A stretch of DNA of 64,000 nt from Chitinophagales bacterium (GCA_019694975.1 JAIBAY010000007.1:137720-201719); one strand, 5' to 3'. Counted from the stretch's first letter, positions 18,480 through 26,644 are shown. The notes: generated from the sequence alone by a model not told the origin. Program-made: numbers and translations.

Positions 18480-19385
18480 TTAGAGAATTTGGATCCATGT
18501 ATCGCCCGTATCACTGCTTTTGTAAAGCTTATTTTCATGAGTGAGCGCATAGACAACACTTGGATTGCTTCGACTAAAGGCAATATGGAGTAGTGTTTCT
18601 CTGTTAAATGCTTCGTTTACTTTCTTCCACATCTTACCACTATCCGTGCTCTTTCCTAAGCCTCCTAATTTTTCACTGAAACTTAGAAAGGTTTTTGGAT
18701 CTTGGGGATGGATTACAAGGACTGATACGGCACCTCCTTCTAATTCTGGCGATAAAGACGCCCAGGTTACACCTTTATCTCGACTGACCATTGCGCCTTG
18801 TTTGGTTGCGGCATACACCACATTCGCATCCTGTGTATCAGCCGCAAGATATACCGGTAGCAGTTCGTGATTTACAATCTCCCATGTTTTGCCCTGATCA
18901 ATGCTTCGCTGGATGTTGCCTTGATACCAACCATAAATAAGATTTGGATCTACCGGACTAACTGCCATTGCATGGAAGTCAACCGGCCCGTTAACTCCGC
19001 TAGAAATTTTCTGCCATGTAACTCCGCCGTCTTCTGACTTCTGAAATCCAATATTACCTCCCGTACTTGGATGACCACTTGAAAAGGCAATATTTGCCTC
19101 TGTAGGATGAATTGAGAACCCCATATAGTCATCCTTGCTTTTACCCACTCGGTAAAGGTCTTTTTCATTTATGAGAACTAAGAGGCCGTGGTGCGTTGCA
19201 ATGTAGAGTTTGTTCGAATCTGCTACATCGACTGCTAACCCGTGACCATGAGTAATAGATTGTTCTTGGTATAGATCGTTCGCTAATGAGCTGTTTGCTG
19301 TATTATTGTTCCCGCGCGAAAGCAATATGATGCCTCCGACTATAATTACAGCGATTATCACAAATAAAAGTGGTTTCTTTTTCAT
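18480..19385 (-). CDS. F510_1955-like beta-propeller (BNR/sortilin-type) glycosylhydrolase-like protein
   Basis: A 301-aa protein started at the ATG at 19385, giving a signal-anchor (MKKKPLLFVIIAVIIVGGIILLS). The rest is a beta-propeller with Asp-box repeats (SEDGGVTWQ, SIDQGKTWE, SRDKGVTWA, STDSGKMWK, SSDTGDTWI). The opening THGHGLAVD and HGLLVL match the F510_1955 family, named 'glycosylhydrolase' by fold but commonly found in copper and redox operons. The start is 2 bp after the preceding MauE-like gene, so translation is probably coupled. Enzymatic activity is unproven. Confidence 0.8.
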   Translation of the reverse strand: MKKKPLLFVIIAVIIVGGIILLSRGNNNTANSSLANDLYQEQSITHGHGLAVDVADSNKLYIATHHGLLVLINEKDLYRVGKSKDDYMGFSIHPTEANIAFSSGHPSTGGNIGFQKSEDGGVTWQKISSGVNGPVDFHAMAVSPVDPNLIYGWYQGNIQRSIDQGKTWEIVNHELLPVYLAADTQDANVVYAATKQGAMVSRDKGVTWASLSPELEGGAVSVLVIHPQDPKTFLSFSEKLGGLGKSTDSGKMWKKVNEAFNRETLLHIAFSRSNPSVVYALTHENKLYKSSDTGDTWIQIL

Positions 19386-19387
19386 AA

Positions 19388-20677
19388 TTAAAAAATAATT
19401 GTTGATAATTGATACGCTCCAACCGGTTCCTGATAAGTCGCCATCATGACAGCGCCGATCAGAAGCACGATGACCCACACAGCGAGGAATCCTTTCTTTT
19501 CTTCTCCAAGTAAAAGATCAATGACCTTGATCGCACCGCCGATAATGAGACATGCACCGAAGAGCAAATGCCAGTTCATCGAAGCAATGACTGATTGAGT
19601 AATCCCAAGCTGCTGATGAAAAAAGAAAATTGAACCCGTAAGAAAGATGACGATTGAAGTGACAAAAGCCAGCCATGGGATATTTTTTCTTTGGCGTATC
19701 CATTCGGCGACTCCGGCAGTAGTAAATAAAATTCCGCCCATAAAGTGCTGCAAAAATTGAGACCAGTGTGTGAGCAAGTATCCTACTGCGTACGGATTGT
19801 CATAAATAGAGTGATAAATAACATCGACAAATGAAAGAGATAGACCGAGGATTAAGAAAAGAATTGGTACAAGATATTTCGATACAAACCTTCTGATTGG
19901 GAGCTTGAAATGCTCGATGATACCTCCTGCAATAACAATTAAAAGGAAGACTCCAATGATTCTATGTCCGAGTACCGAATACTTCACCCATTCTGCTGTC
20001 GTATGAATTTTGAGCGTTTCCGCAAGGATAGTTGTCGTGTCGGCATAGGCAATCGGCTGGCCAAGGGTCATCAGCACCATTATTAATGCCTCGAGAGCCA
20101 TGACCACATCTTCTATAAGTGTTACCGATGTCATGGGAATCTTGAACACCATACCAAGGCACGCGCACGGGATTTCTTCTTTCTCTCTGATCTTTTGGAT
20201 CACACCAATGGTGCTGACTGTCATTAAGGCGAAGGTGAAGACATCACGATAAATGCCACCTATGTCAGCAAGGTAAAATGCAGCGATTGAAAGTTCCAGG
20301 AATGGATATATGAATGCATATGCTCGGGAACGCTTGGCAAGGATGTCATACGTGCTGTAAGCATCAGTAAATGCTCGCAGATTGAATATTTTAAACAATC
20401 CAAAGATAGCAAAGAATGACCCCATCATCATTCGCATTGAAAATGCGATATCCAATGAATTATGAAGGACGCTTGGGATTAGCGTAAAAAAGAAAATTGA
20501 AGAGAAAATAACAATTAACGGGAGAAACTTTTTAAAGTTGGACTGTTGCTTCGGCGCTTTACCAATACAAGTCGCCCCCTCTGGTGCGTGGTGATCGCAG
20601 TAATAGTGAACAAGGCCGTCTTTGTCGGCTTTTAGAAACGTCCCGTCCATAGAGCATTTTTCACAGGTATGCTTCAT
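19388..20677 (-). CDS. Large membrane protein: Cys/His N-terminal metal site plus MauE/DoxX-like domain
   Basis: A 429-aa protein. The first ~35 residues hold CEKCSM...YYCDHH, a compact Cys/His site like those of metal-sensing or YHS-type domains. After one helix comes a MauE/DoxX-like four-helix domain (about 75-210) with the same IPCACLGMVFKIPMTSVTLIED signature as the HMA-MauE protein at 8747-9475. The last ~200 residues contain 5-6 further helices. The start is 1 bp after the CsoR stop codon, so it is the first structural gene of the CsoR operon. Likely an inner-membrane copper or thiol-redox protein. Confidence 0.75.
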   Translation of the reverse strand: MKHTCEKCSMDGTFLKADKDGLVHYYCDHHAPEGATCIGKAPKQQSNFKKFLPLIVIFSSIFFFTLIPSVLHNSLDIAFSMRMMMGSFFAIFGLFKIFNLRAFTDAYSTYDILAKRSRAYAFIYPFLELSIAAFYLADIGGIYRDVFTFALMTVSTIGVIQKIREKEEIPCACLGMVFKIPMTSVTLIEDVVMALEALIMVLMTLGQPIAYADTTTILAETLKIHTTAEWVKYSVLGHRIIGVFLLIVIAGGIIEHFKLPIRRFVSKYLVPILFLILGLSLSFVDVIYHSIYDNPYAVGYLLTHWSQFLQHFMGGILFTTAGVAEWIRQRKNIPWLAFVTSIVIFLTGSIFFFHQQLGITQSVIASMNWHLLFGACLIIGGAIKVIDLLLGEEKKGFLAVWVIVLLIGAVMMATYQEPVGAYQLSTIIF

Positions 20678-20678
20678 A

Positions 20679-20945
20679 CTATTTTCGCTTTAAACGATAG
20701 ACTTTTAATATCTCACTCTTTGCTTTGTCTGTTTGTCCTTTTTTAATTTGATTTACAAGACAGTGGCCGAGATGACTTTCTAGCAATTCGTCCTCGACTC
20801 GTGACAGGGCTTGCTTAATAGCAGAAGTTTGAGTAATAATATCGATACAGTACGCATCATTCGATACCATTTTATGCGCACCTCGTATTTGGCCTTCAAT
20901 AATTTTTAGCCTTTTGAGGACTTTAGGCTTATCTACTCTTTGCAT
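20679..20945 (-). CDS. csoR: CsoR-family copper-sensing repressor
   Basis: An 88-aa all-helical DUF156/CsoR repressor. The Cu(I) triad has the family spacing: C33, H58 and C62 (offsets +25 and +29, as in Mycobacterium CsoR C36-H61-C65). The signature RLKIIEGQIRGAHKMV is present. Such repressors bind GC-containing palindromes without copper and release on Cu(I) binding. A palindrome of that type lies 11 bp upstream of this start (20956-20974), so it should repress its own operon, which continues through the MauE-like, F510-like and His-motif copper proteins. Confidence 0.92.
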   Translation of the reverse strand: MQRVDKPKVLKRLKIIEGQIRGAHKMVSNDAYCIDIITQTSAIKQALSRVEDELLESHLGHCLVNQIKKGQTDKAKSEILKVYRLKRK

Positions 20946-20955
20946 AGTTTTAATA

Positions 20956-20974
20956 TATACCCGTAGGGGGTATA
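20956..20974 (-). promoter_or_regulatory. CsoR-type operator palindrome
   Basis: Perfect 7-bp inverted repeat TATACCC / GGGTATA around GTAGG, immediately upstream of csoR. Known CsoR/RcnR-type operators have this form (AT-rich arms flanking a G/C tract). It is the only such palindrome seen in the window and lies where it can block the promoter of the 20945-17114 operon. Confidence 0.75.
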
Positions 20975-21045
20975 AGTCAACACACTATAAAACTGATCTA
21001 TACCTTTATCAAGAAAACGTAACTCGGGTTTTATTTAATGCATCA

Positions 21046-22257
21046 CTAACCAATTGAAATATCCTGATTGTTAACTTCTGAACTCCCTTTTAATGATAAA
21101 GAGTTAGCACTGAATGGTTGACTTGTAGTTCCATCAATCATTAATTTCAAGTACATATTGTATCTGGGCAGATTAATGAAATCTTCTTTATTAAAAATAG
21201 GATAGAACTCCTTTTCCAAGATTTCAGCGTCCATTGCTCCTACTCGAAATGAGATAATAGTTCCCACGTTTCCGAAAATAGCTCCTCGAATACGTTCATC
21301 AATTTGCTCAATGTATTGGTGCGTGAGGAAAAGAGAAAGTCCGTACTTTCTTGCTTCAGCCAGTACATCAACGAAGGAAAGCGAAATGAAAGAATGCATT
21401 TCATCCACATAGAGATAAAAGGGTTTCCGGATATGTTCTAGTTGCGTTGCTCGATGCATTGCCGCAAGCTGAATCGAGGTCAGCAGAATGCTTCCAAGCA
21501 GCGAAGACGCATCTTCGCCAATCTCTCCTTTTGATAAGTTTACTATCAAAATCTTACCCTCATCCAATACCTGCTGAATTCGAATCCCCTTGGTCTTTTG
21601 ACCTACAATGTTTCGTAATGGAATGGAAGTAAGGAATAAACCAACTTTATTCAAAATTGGAGAAATAGCTTCTGAGCGAAACTGAGGTGAATATTTTTCA
21701 AATTCCTTGCTCCAAAACGATTTTGAAGCTGCGTTTTGAACATACAACAGCACATGGTTTCTGAAACCCATGTCGGTAAGTAAAGGCTGAATATCAAGAA
21801 GCGTAGCATCAGGGTATTCCATAAGTGTGAGCAAACAATAACGCAGGATATATTCAAGTCTTGGTCCCCACGATTCAGCCCATATCTTTTTGAAGGTTGA
21901 AATAAGGCCAGACGCAACCAAGTGATGATACTTTGGATGTACAGCATGCAAAGGGTTGAATGCAATTGGATGCTCTGAATCTGTGGCATTAAAGTATATG
22001 AGATCGCTCTTTCTTTCTTCGGGAATGTAGTTAAGTATGTCTCGCGCAATGTCTCCATGGGGGTCAATTATTCCGCAACCAATTCCTCGCTCAATATCAG
22101 AAATAGCCATATTCTCAAGGAGTGTTGACTTACCGGTTCCGCTCTTTCCGATAACATAAATATGCTGTAAGCGATCCTTGTCTTTAATACCAAAGCACTG
22201 CTTTTGACTGCGATAATTGGTGACGCCAATGGGTGTAATTTTAGAATGTTCATCCAT
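21046..22257 (-). CDS. VirD4/TraD-like conjugation ATPase (DUF87/TraM-recognition type)
   Basis: A 403-aa P-loop ATPase started at the ATG at 22257, which lies 33 bp downstream of a copy of the element's promoter motif. Walker A is IGKSGTGKST (about 36-45). GIIDPHGD follows, then LYVDEMHSFISLSFVDVLAEARKYG (Walker B) and LFLTHQYIEQID, typical of type IV coupling proteins and HerA-type helicases. Unlike full VirD4 it has no N-terminal membrane helices, so it may be a cytosolic DNA-pumping ATPase. A second coupling protein lies at 45728-47149. It diverges from the 70-aa protein/serine recombinase unit. Confidence 0.8.
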   Translation of the reverse strand: MDEHSKITPIGVTNYRSQKQCFGIKDKDRLQHIYVIGKSGTGKSTLLENMAISDIERGIGCGIIDPHGDIARDILNYIPEERKSDLIYFNATDSEHPIAFNPLHAVHPKYHHLVASGLISTFKKIWAESWGPRLEYILRYCLLTLMEYPDATLLDIQPLLTDMGFRNHVLLYVQNAASKSFWSKEFEKYSPQFRSEAISPILNKVGLFLTSIPLRNIVGQKTKGIRIQQVLDEGKILIVNLSKGEIGEDASSLLGSILLTSIQLAAMHRATQLEHIRKPFYLYVDEMHSFISLSFVDVLAEARKYGLSLFLTHQYIEQIDERIRGAIFGNVGTIISFRVGAMDAEILEKEFYPIFNKEDFINLPRYNMYLKLMIDGTTSQPFSANSLSLKGSSEVNNQDISIG

Positions 22258-22290
22258 ATAAAAACAATAGAGGTTTTTCTGATACAAAAC

Positions 22291-22318
22291 AGGAGGGAGA
22301 AAGGATGCTTTGTGGCAA
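22291..22318 (-). promoter_or_regulatory. Element promoter motif, copy 1 (minus strand)
   Basis: Reading the minus strand: TTGCCA, 12 nt, then TCTCCCTCCT, followed 22 nt from its end by a TATTGTTTT -7-like element near 22269. It lies 33 bp upstream of the VirD4-like start. It shares spacing with four other copies in the element and is divergent from copy 2. Confidence 0.6.
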
Positions 22319-22323
22319 ATAAG

Positions 22324-22351
22324 TGGCCTCCACCGGCAATTTTTCCCTCCT
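22324..22351 (+). promoter_or_regulatory. Element promoter motif, copy 2
   Basis: TGGCCT, 12 nt containing GGCAATT, then TTTCCCTCCT, 26 bp upstream of the 70-aa protein gene at 22378. The left half is less conserved than in the other copies, and the -7-like element is weak. Confidence 0.5.
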
Positions 22352-22377
22352 TCCACACAATGATTTTTTAAGTAAGA

Positions 22378-22590
22378 ATGAAAGAAGCTGAGAAGATTTT
22401 CAGCTTTCTTATGAACTTACAAGAAGACAACCCGAAATCAAAATTCATCTATACTGAGGAGCAATTGCAAAACATTTCCGAGCTCTGTGATGTGTTGCGA
22501 ACTATAAGAGCTCGCCTTATCCGGGAAGGAATTTCAATAGAGGAGGTAAGGAACGAGATTGCCAAGAAAAGAGGTGATGATACAATATAA
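22378..22590 (+). CDS. 70-aa protein preceding the serine recombinase; founder of a small two-member family
   Basis: A 70-aa, mostly helical, charged protein of unknown function. Its core EEQLQNISELCDVLRTIRARL aligns without gaps to a second short gene on the opposite strand at 24600-24779 (DKDLENVQDLCEVVVTIRARL). It is preceded by a promoter-motif copy and overlaps the start of the serine recombinase gene by 14 bp, so the two are co-transcribed and probably translationally coupled. It could be a recombination directionality or DNA-binding accessory, which is inference from position only. Confidence 0.6.
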   Translation: MKEAEKIFSFLMNLQEDNPKSKFIYTEEQLQNISELCDVLRTIRARLIREGISIEEVRNEIAKKRGDDTI

Positions 22591-24307
22591 GTGTATGTCA
22601 ATCGCTCTTGATAAAACATTTAAAAACCATTACCTACTCTACGCCAGAAAAAGTACAGATGACAAAGAGAATCAGAAAAACTCCTTGAGTTATCAAATCT
22701 CTGAAGGTTTAAAGTATGCAAAGGCAAATAAACTATCTATTGCCCAAATTACTATTCCTGGGTTTTCAACTATGGGCGAAATTAAAGAGAGGCACACCGG
22801 TTTTAAAGAGGATGAAGATTTCAGTATCAATGAAAACGGAACAGTGAGTTATAGAATTGAAAGACCAAAGTTTCACTGGCTTGTCAAATACTTAAAAGAA
22901 GGTTCTTTCAAAGGAGTAATATTTCTCTGCTGGGACAGAGCGAGCCGCAACAAGAATGATGATAGCCTGCTCAGAAAGCTCATGAATCAGTGCGACATTC
23001 ATTTTGTGCAAACTCAATATGATTATAAAAGTAGTTCCGGCCAACTACACATGGATATTGATGGAACGTTTGCGCAGCACTACTCCAGGGTAATGAGTGA
23101 AAAGATTCGAAACCAAAATAGAAAACTACGTGAGGAGGGAGCTTGTCTTTATAAGGCTCCTATTGGCTATTTGAATGAGGGTAACTCCCAACACAAACCA
23201 TTCGATCCTACAAGGGCACCTATTGTTAAGAACATTTTTGAAATGTATGCAGAAGGCACCTGGACCCTAAGAGAATTATCACAATGGGCTATCAAACAAG
23301 GTCTGACCATGCCACCGATTCGGAGAAAGCGTACTTCTGAGGAAATGCTTTCGGATGAGGAAATAGAAATAGAACCCAGTTGCCACCTCGCGACATACAA
23401 AAACATTCAATTTATTCTTACAAATCGTTTTTACATTGGTAAGATTCGAGATAAAGAAAACAATTGGCGGGATAGTATAAGCCATGAGCCTCTTATCTCC
23501 ACAGAACTGTTTTATCGCGTCCAGGACGTTCTCAAATCAAAAAAAGTGAGCGTGCACTACATAGAGAAGGCTTACTTCCCTTATCGCGGTATTGTGCGCT
23601 GTATGCACTGTAAACGCGTTTATACCCCATATGAGCAAAAAGGTATTCACTATTATGGTGTAAGGTGTGATAAACCATGCGAAAATCAAAAACGTAACAT
23701 ATCATCAAGGTTTATTGAAGAAATGGTAGGCCAAGCTCTGTGTGAATTGTCTTTTACCGAAGAAGAACTCGAGGAAATCAATTCTCGAAAAAACACAGAT
23801 CTACCAAGACTTGAAGAGAAACGTTTGAAAGAGTTGGACCAAAAAGAGTATCAAAAAAGGAAGTTAAGAGAAGACCTTGCCTATTTACACACAAATAAGT
23901 TGTCATTACTCAGAAGTTCTGTTTATACAACCGATGATTTCCTGGAAGAGGAAATTAAGTTAAATAAGGCCCTTGAGAATCTACAAATGGAAGAACAAGC
24001 TTCCGACATCGCAATGCACGAAGTAATCAATGATATCCTATTGCTTTCCGAACTACTAAAAGATGCTTATACTTTCTATTATAAAGCTAATTCAAATGAA
24101 AAACGGCTTCTAATTCAAAAAGTCTTTTCCGAACTTTTATTTGACGGAAATACGTTACAGTACAAGGCTAAAAATGGATTTAAGCTCCTTGAATCCCATT
24201 CTGTGTCATTGGGTGGAGACTATACCTGGATTTCCGAAGCTGTTAGATGTCACCAACTCATAAAGTGTAGCATAGAAGATTTAAAAAGTTTGTCACCACC
24301 AGACTAA
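22577..24307 (+). CDS. Large serine recombinase (site-specific integrase)
   Basis: About 576 aa. The resolvase-type catalytic domain begins with YLLYARKSTDD (catalytic Ser in YARKS) and continues with FLCWDRASRNKNDD and DGTFAQHYSRVMSEKI. A recombinase DNA-binding domain follows (about 190-330). A zinc-ribbon shows as CMHCKRVY...CDKPC (about residues 345-372), then a long coiled coil (about 390-500), the usual layout of large serine integrases. Start: ATG at 22577 behind GAGG, or ATG at 22595; an in-frame TTG at 22559 is less likely. This is the only clear integrase in the window and so the best candidate for moving the 21-49 kb element. Confidence 0.9.
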   Translation: MIQYKCMSIALDKTFKNHYLLYARKSTDDKENQKNSLSYQISEGLKYAKANKLSIAQITIPGFSTMGEIKERHTGFKEDEDFSINENGTVSYRIERPKFHWLVKYLKEGSFKGVIFLCWDRASRNKNDDSLLRKLMNQCDIHFVQTQYDYKSSSGQLHMDIDGTFAQHYSRVMSEKIRNQNRKLREEGACLYKAPIGYLNEGNSQHKPFDPTRAPIVKNIFEMYAEGTWTLRELSQWAIKQGLTMPPIRRKRTSEEMLSDEEIEIEPSCHLATYKNIQFILTNRFYIGKIRDKENNWRDSISHEPLISTELFYRVQDVLKSKKVSVHYIEKAYFPYRGIVRCMHCKRVYTPYEQKGIHYYGVRCDKPCENQKRNISSRFIEEMVGQALCELSFTEEELEEINSRKNTDLPRLEEKRLKELDQKEYQKRKLREDLAYLHTNKLSLLRSSVYTTDDFLEEEIKLNKALENLQMEEQASDIAMHEVINDILLLSELLKDAYTFYYKANSNEKRLLIQKVFSELLFDGNTLQYKAKNGFKLLESHSVSLGGDYTWISEAVRCHQLIKCSIEDLKSLSPPD

Positions 24308-24312
24308 TATAA

Positions 24313-24340
24313 TTGCCCTCTCTGGCAATTTCTCCTCCGT
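24313..24340 (+). promoter_or_regulatory. Element promoter motif, copy 3
   Basis: TTGCCC, 12 nt ending TGGCAATT, then TCTCCTCCGT. A TACACTTC -7-like element follows at 24363-24370, 22 nt downstream, only 6 bp before the ATG of the first XRE gene. This geometry would give a leaderless or nearly leaderless mRNA. Confidence 0.6.
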
Positions 24341-24376
24341 TCAAGTGATTACAAATTTTATTTACACTTCATTCAT

Positions 24377-24697
24377 ATGATCCCAAATAATTTAAAAGCA
24401 ATTCGAAAAGCATGTGGTCTAACACAAGTAGCAGTTGCTAAGAGATTAGGATTTCATAGTACGGATCGTATCTCCAAATGGGAGTACGGAACGATGTACC
24501 CGCACATGGTCAATCTTCTGAAGCTTTCAATCATCTATGACAAAAGACCAGAAGAGCTGTATCCAGAACTTCTGTTTAACCTCCGGCTTGAAATGACTCC
24601 TAAGCCTGTCTATTCTCCTGTTCCATCCTCTTCTCCTGAAGATACTTATCCAAAGCCTCTGCAGTCCCAAACTCTTCACAAATCAGACGTGCTCTGA
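24377..24697 (+). CDS. XRE-family HTH regulator (paralogue A)
   Basis: A 106-aa protein. Residues 1-65 are a Cro/CI-type HTH (LKAIRKACGLTQVAVAKRLGFHSTDRISKWEYGTMYP, quoted in part by its key turn TQVAVAKRLGF). It is paralogous to the 79-aa regulator at 26144-26383. The extra C-terminal ~35 residues are Pro/Ser-rich, low in complexity and read antisense through the minus-strand gene at 24600-24779, so the functional protein may be only the HTH part. Preceded by promoter-motif copy 3. The two XRE proteins are the natural candidates to bind the shared motif. Confidence 0.8.
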   Translation: MIPNNLKAIRKACGLTQVAVAKRLGFHSTDRISKWEYGTMYPHMVNLLKLSIIYDKRPEELYPELLFNLRLEMTPKPVYSPVPSSSPEDTYPKPLQSQTLHKSDVL

Positions 24698-24779
24698 TTG
24701 TAACTACGACTTCGCATAGATCCTGAACGTTCTCAAGGTCTTTGTCGGAGAAGAATCGACGTTCTTCTGGTATAAGCAA
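24600..24779 (-). CDS. Short paralogue of the 70-aa protein, non-ATG start or 5'-truncated
   Basis: A 59-codon minus-strand frame beginning at TTG (24779) just after an in-frame TAA at 24795-24797. Its product contains FFSDKDLENVQDLCEVVVTIRARL, clearly homologous to residues ~25-48 of the 70-aa protein at 22378-22590, including LC, TIRARL and an acidic tail. It overlaps the 3' end of the XRE A gene by 98 bp, tail to tail. No ATG is available in frame, so it is either TTG-initiated or an N-terminally truncated relic. Confidence 0.5.
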   Translation of the reverse strand: MLIPEERRFFSDKDLENVQDLCEVVVTIRARLICEEFGTAEALDKYLQEKRMEQENRQA

Positions 24780-24847
24780 ATGAATATTCTTTGCTTAGGA
24801 AAAAGCTTTGAATTGTAAGCCTCTCCTTAATTCTAACTATGTGGCAA

Positions 24848-25021
24848 TTAGATAATGCCTCTTCGTTTTACTACTTCATAGACACTAAGTCCCTGGTTCA
24901 ATTCTTCTGGTCCAATTATTCCTCTCCTAACGAGAATCTCACCTATAGACATAGTCTGTAATTCCTGGGCCGAGATAATTCCTCTTCGAACTAATTCGGC
25001 AGCAACTTGTTGATCGTTCAT
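24848..25021 (-). CDS. 57-aa protein with three tandem RRGII-type repeats
   Basis: A minus-strand ATG frame encoding 57 aa. Three near-repeats are visible: LVRRGIISAQEL, LVRRGIIGPEEL and VVKRRGII (end). Such short helix-turn units resemble the 'RGxITxEEL' segments at the N-termini of GspE/PilB-type proteins and of SHOCT-like tails, but this is a free-standing mini-protein. Codon use looks coding and the repeats argue against chance. Function unknown. It diverges from the 196-aa gene at 25084. Confidence 0.55.
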   Translation of the reverse strand: MNDQQVAAELVRRGIISAQELQTMSIGEILVRRGIIGPEELNQGLSVYEVVKRRGII

Positions 25022-25083
25022 AGTTTTTTTGCTAAAAATAGTTTAATAATTTGCATTTTACTATATAAAAAAGATACATACAA

Positions 25084-25674
25084 ATGTTAAAAAAGAATGG
25101 ATCCCTTGTTTTCAACGCGTCCCAGCATATTGAAAAACATAATGAAAACATGCGAGCAAGAAATATTGTTTGGAATAATCAAGCCATAAATTTTCAAGCT
25201 GATTATGTTAAAGGATGGTTAATTACAGATAAAAGAAATCGTGTAGATGCCTTTAAAATAAAACCTGAAACAATAAAAAGAACAGTGGTAGAATTTAGAT
25301 TAGGTAAATACGCTCCCATTTCCTCTCCGACTGAAAAGACAATAAACCAATTCCCCTTGGAGCCCATGTATAATTGTTTTGGATATTGCTTTGGGGATAG
25401 TGAGTACTTTATTCCTAATCCAACTCCGATAATACAAGATGAATATGAAATAGTACCAGAAATTGAGAAAGCAGAAATGATCATGCACGTCAATCACAAC
25501 GGCTTCAATGATCAGGGAGATGATATCTGGCAATATACTCACGGAATGATTCTAAATCTCAATGGGACTGTTTCTTTCAAACCAGGGTTCTGTAAATTGG
25601 AATCGGAAATTGCTTTTACACAGAGAAATACAATTTATAACTTTAACCATGAAGAATATCTTCGGAGAAGATGA
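25084..25674 (+). CDS. 196-aa protein, possible papain-like fold
   Basis: No signal peptide. I do not recognise the family with confidence. Sequence features: a YNCFGYCFGD motif (about residues 95-104) and a distal HGMILNLNGTVSFKPG (about 153-168). A Cys in an N-C-x-G-x-C-F context followed by H-G and an Asn/Asp strand is the order seen in papain/NlpC-like Cys-His folds (for example DUF7689-type proteins). A small intracellular Cys protease or inactive relative is therefore one possibility. It lies in the accessory part of the element, with no promoter-motif copy upstream. Confidence 0.5.
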   Translation: MLKKNGSLVFNASQHIEKHNENMRARNIVWNNQAINFQADYVKGWLITDKRNRVDAFKIKPETIKRTVVEFRLGKYAPISSPTEKTINQFPLEPMYNCFGYCFGDSEYFIPNPTPIIQDEYEIVPEIEKAEMIMHVNHNGFNDQGDDIWQYTHGMILNLNGTVSFKPGFCKLESEIAFTQRNTIYNFNHEEYLRRR

Positions 25675-25720
25675 TCTTTAGTTTCATTAAATTTATTGCA
25701 TGGCTTAAATTTGCCGACGC

Positions 25721-25927
25721 CTAATTTTTAGGATGTTTCTTTGAATGTACTCTCCTTCTCTTCAAGTACTTCTTTATCAGAAATTCGGTCAACTGAACTT
25801 TGTTAAGTTGTTCAAATTCTTCGAGCTCTTTTTCAGAGAGGTTATCAATCCATTTTAGTGCTTCTTTTCTTTTTTTTAAAGAAAGCTGCTTCATTGAATC
25901 TCTTAAGTCTTGTTTACGTGATGGCAT
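25721..25927 (-). CDS. 68-aa basic helical protein
   Basis: A minus-strand ATG frame with a strongly biased Lys/Glu/Leu composition (SLKKRKEALKWIDNLSEKELEEFEQL) and a basic tail (KKYLKRRRVHSKKHPKN). It reads as a helical, possibly nucleic-acid-binding mini-protein. No known family. Convergent with the 196-aa gene, with a 46-bp gap. Confidence 0.45.
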   Translation of the reverse strand: MPSRKQDLRDSMKQLSLKKRKEALKWIDNLSEKELEEFEQLNKVQLTEFLIKKYLKRRRVHSKKHPKN

Positions 25928-26082
25928 AAGAAAATACCTATAAATGATATGAGTAAAAACAAATAGCCCTCACCATCTAAGGTGGCTCGTAGAAAGACCT
26001 ATACGATATTTTAAGCTACTTGAATACAGCTTTGTAGCATGATCGCAAACTCGTGTCAATGATTATAAATACAATCAGAAGA

Positions 26083-26110
26083 TTGCCATATCTGTCAAAT
26101 TCTACCTCCT
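26083..26110 (+). promoter_or_regulatory. Element promoter motif, copy 4
   Basis: TTGCCA, 12 nt (TATCTGTCAAAT), then TCTACCTCCT. A perfect Bacteroidota -7 element TACGTTTG lies at 26132-26139, 21 nt beyond the motif and 4 bp before the ATG of XRE B, which again suggests a leaderless transcript. Confidence 0.65.
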
Positions 26111-26143
26111 TTCTTCTTTTCACCGCTATGCTACGTTTGATGT

Positions 26144-26383
26144 ATGGCAGATATTCCCAACAGTCTCAAAAAATATCGGCGAATTACCGGCTACACACAA
26201 AAGGAAGTTGCAAAGATTTTGGAATTTAAAAGTACCAGCCGAATTTCCAGATGGGAAAAAGGAGAAAGTATGCCTTCAGTAAAGAATCTTCTCAAACTCA
26301 GTTTTCTATATGCAACACTTCCTAATGACCTTTATTACGACCTATGGATGGAGGTTAGAAATAATCTGCGAAAGAAGAAATAA
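26144..26383 (+). CDS. XRE-family HTH regulator (paralogue B)
   Basis: A 79-aa Cro/CI-type HTH protein: SLKKYRRITGYTQKEVAKIL, then SRISRWEKGESMPSVKNLLKL. It is collinear with XRE A (24377-24697) through residue ~65 and ends in a short basic tail. Controlled from the clearest promoter-motif copy (number 4). It probably represses or activates motif-bearing promoters, perhaps including its own. Confidence 0.85.
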   Translation: MADIPNSLKKYRRITGYTQKEVAKILEFKSTSRISRWEKGESMPSVKNLLKLSFLYATLPNDLYYDLWMEVRNNLRKKK

Positions 26384-26573
26384 AATGGCATTCATAAAAT
26401 TACCATAACGATACATCACTGATCTTCTACCCTCAAAGCATTGATGCAGGAATGAAGAACAGAAAACTGAAAAGTTTTTTTACAGGGTAACAAACCTTGT
26501 GCGTGTTCCCCGTACTTCACGTTTTTCGGCGCAAAAAAATGAAAAAGCAACTCGCTCGCTCTAATCGAATCGA

Positions 26574-26595
26574 ATAATTTCTTTAAAGAAATTAT
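26574..26595. repeat. Perfect 22-bp palindrome
   Basis: ATAATTTCTTT / AAAGAAATTAT with no spacer, flanked by ATCGA-rich sequence that extends the symmetry imperfectly. It lies 49 bp upstream of the 80-aa gene at 26645. It may be a dimeric regulator operator. Confidence 0.5.
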
Positions 26596-26644
26596 ATCGA
26601 TCGAGTGAAAAGTTATTAACACAATTAACCATATTTATCAAATT

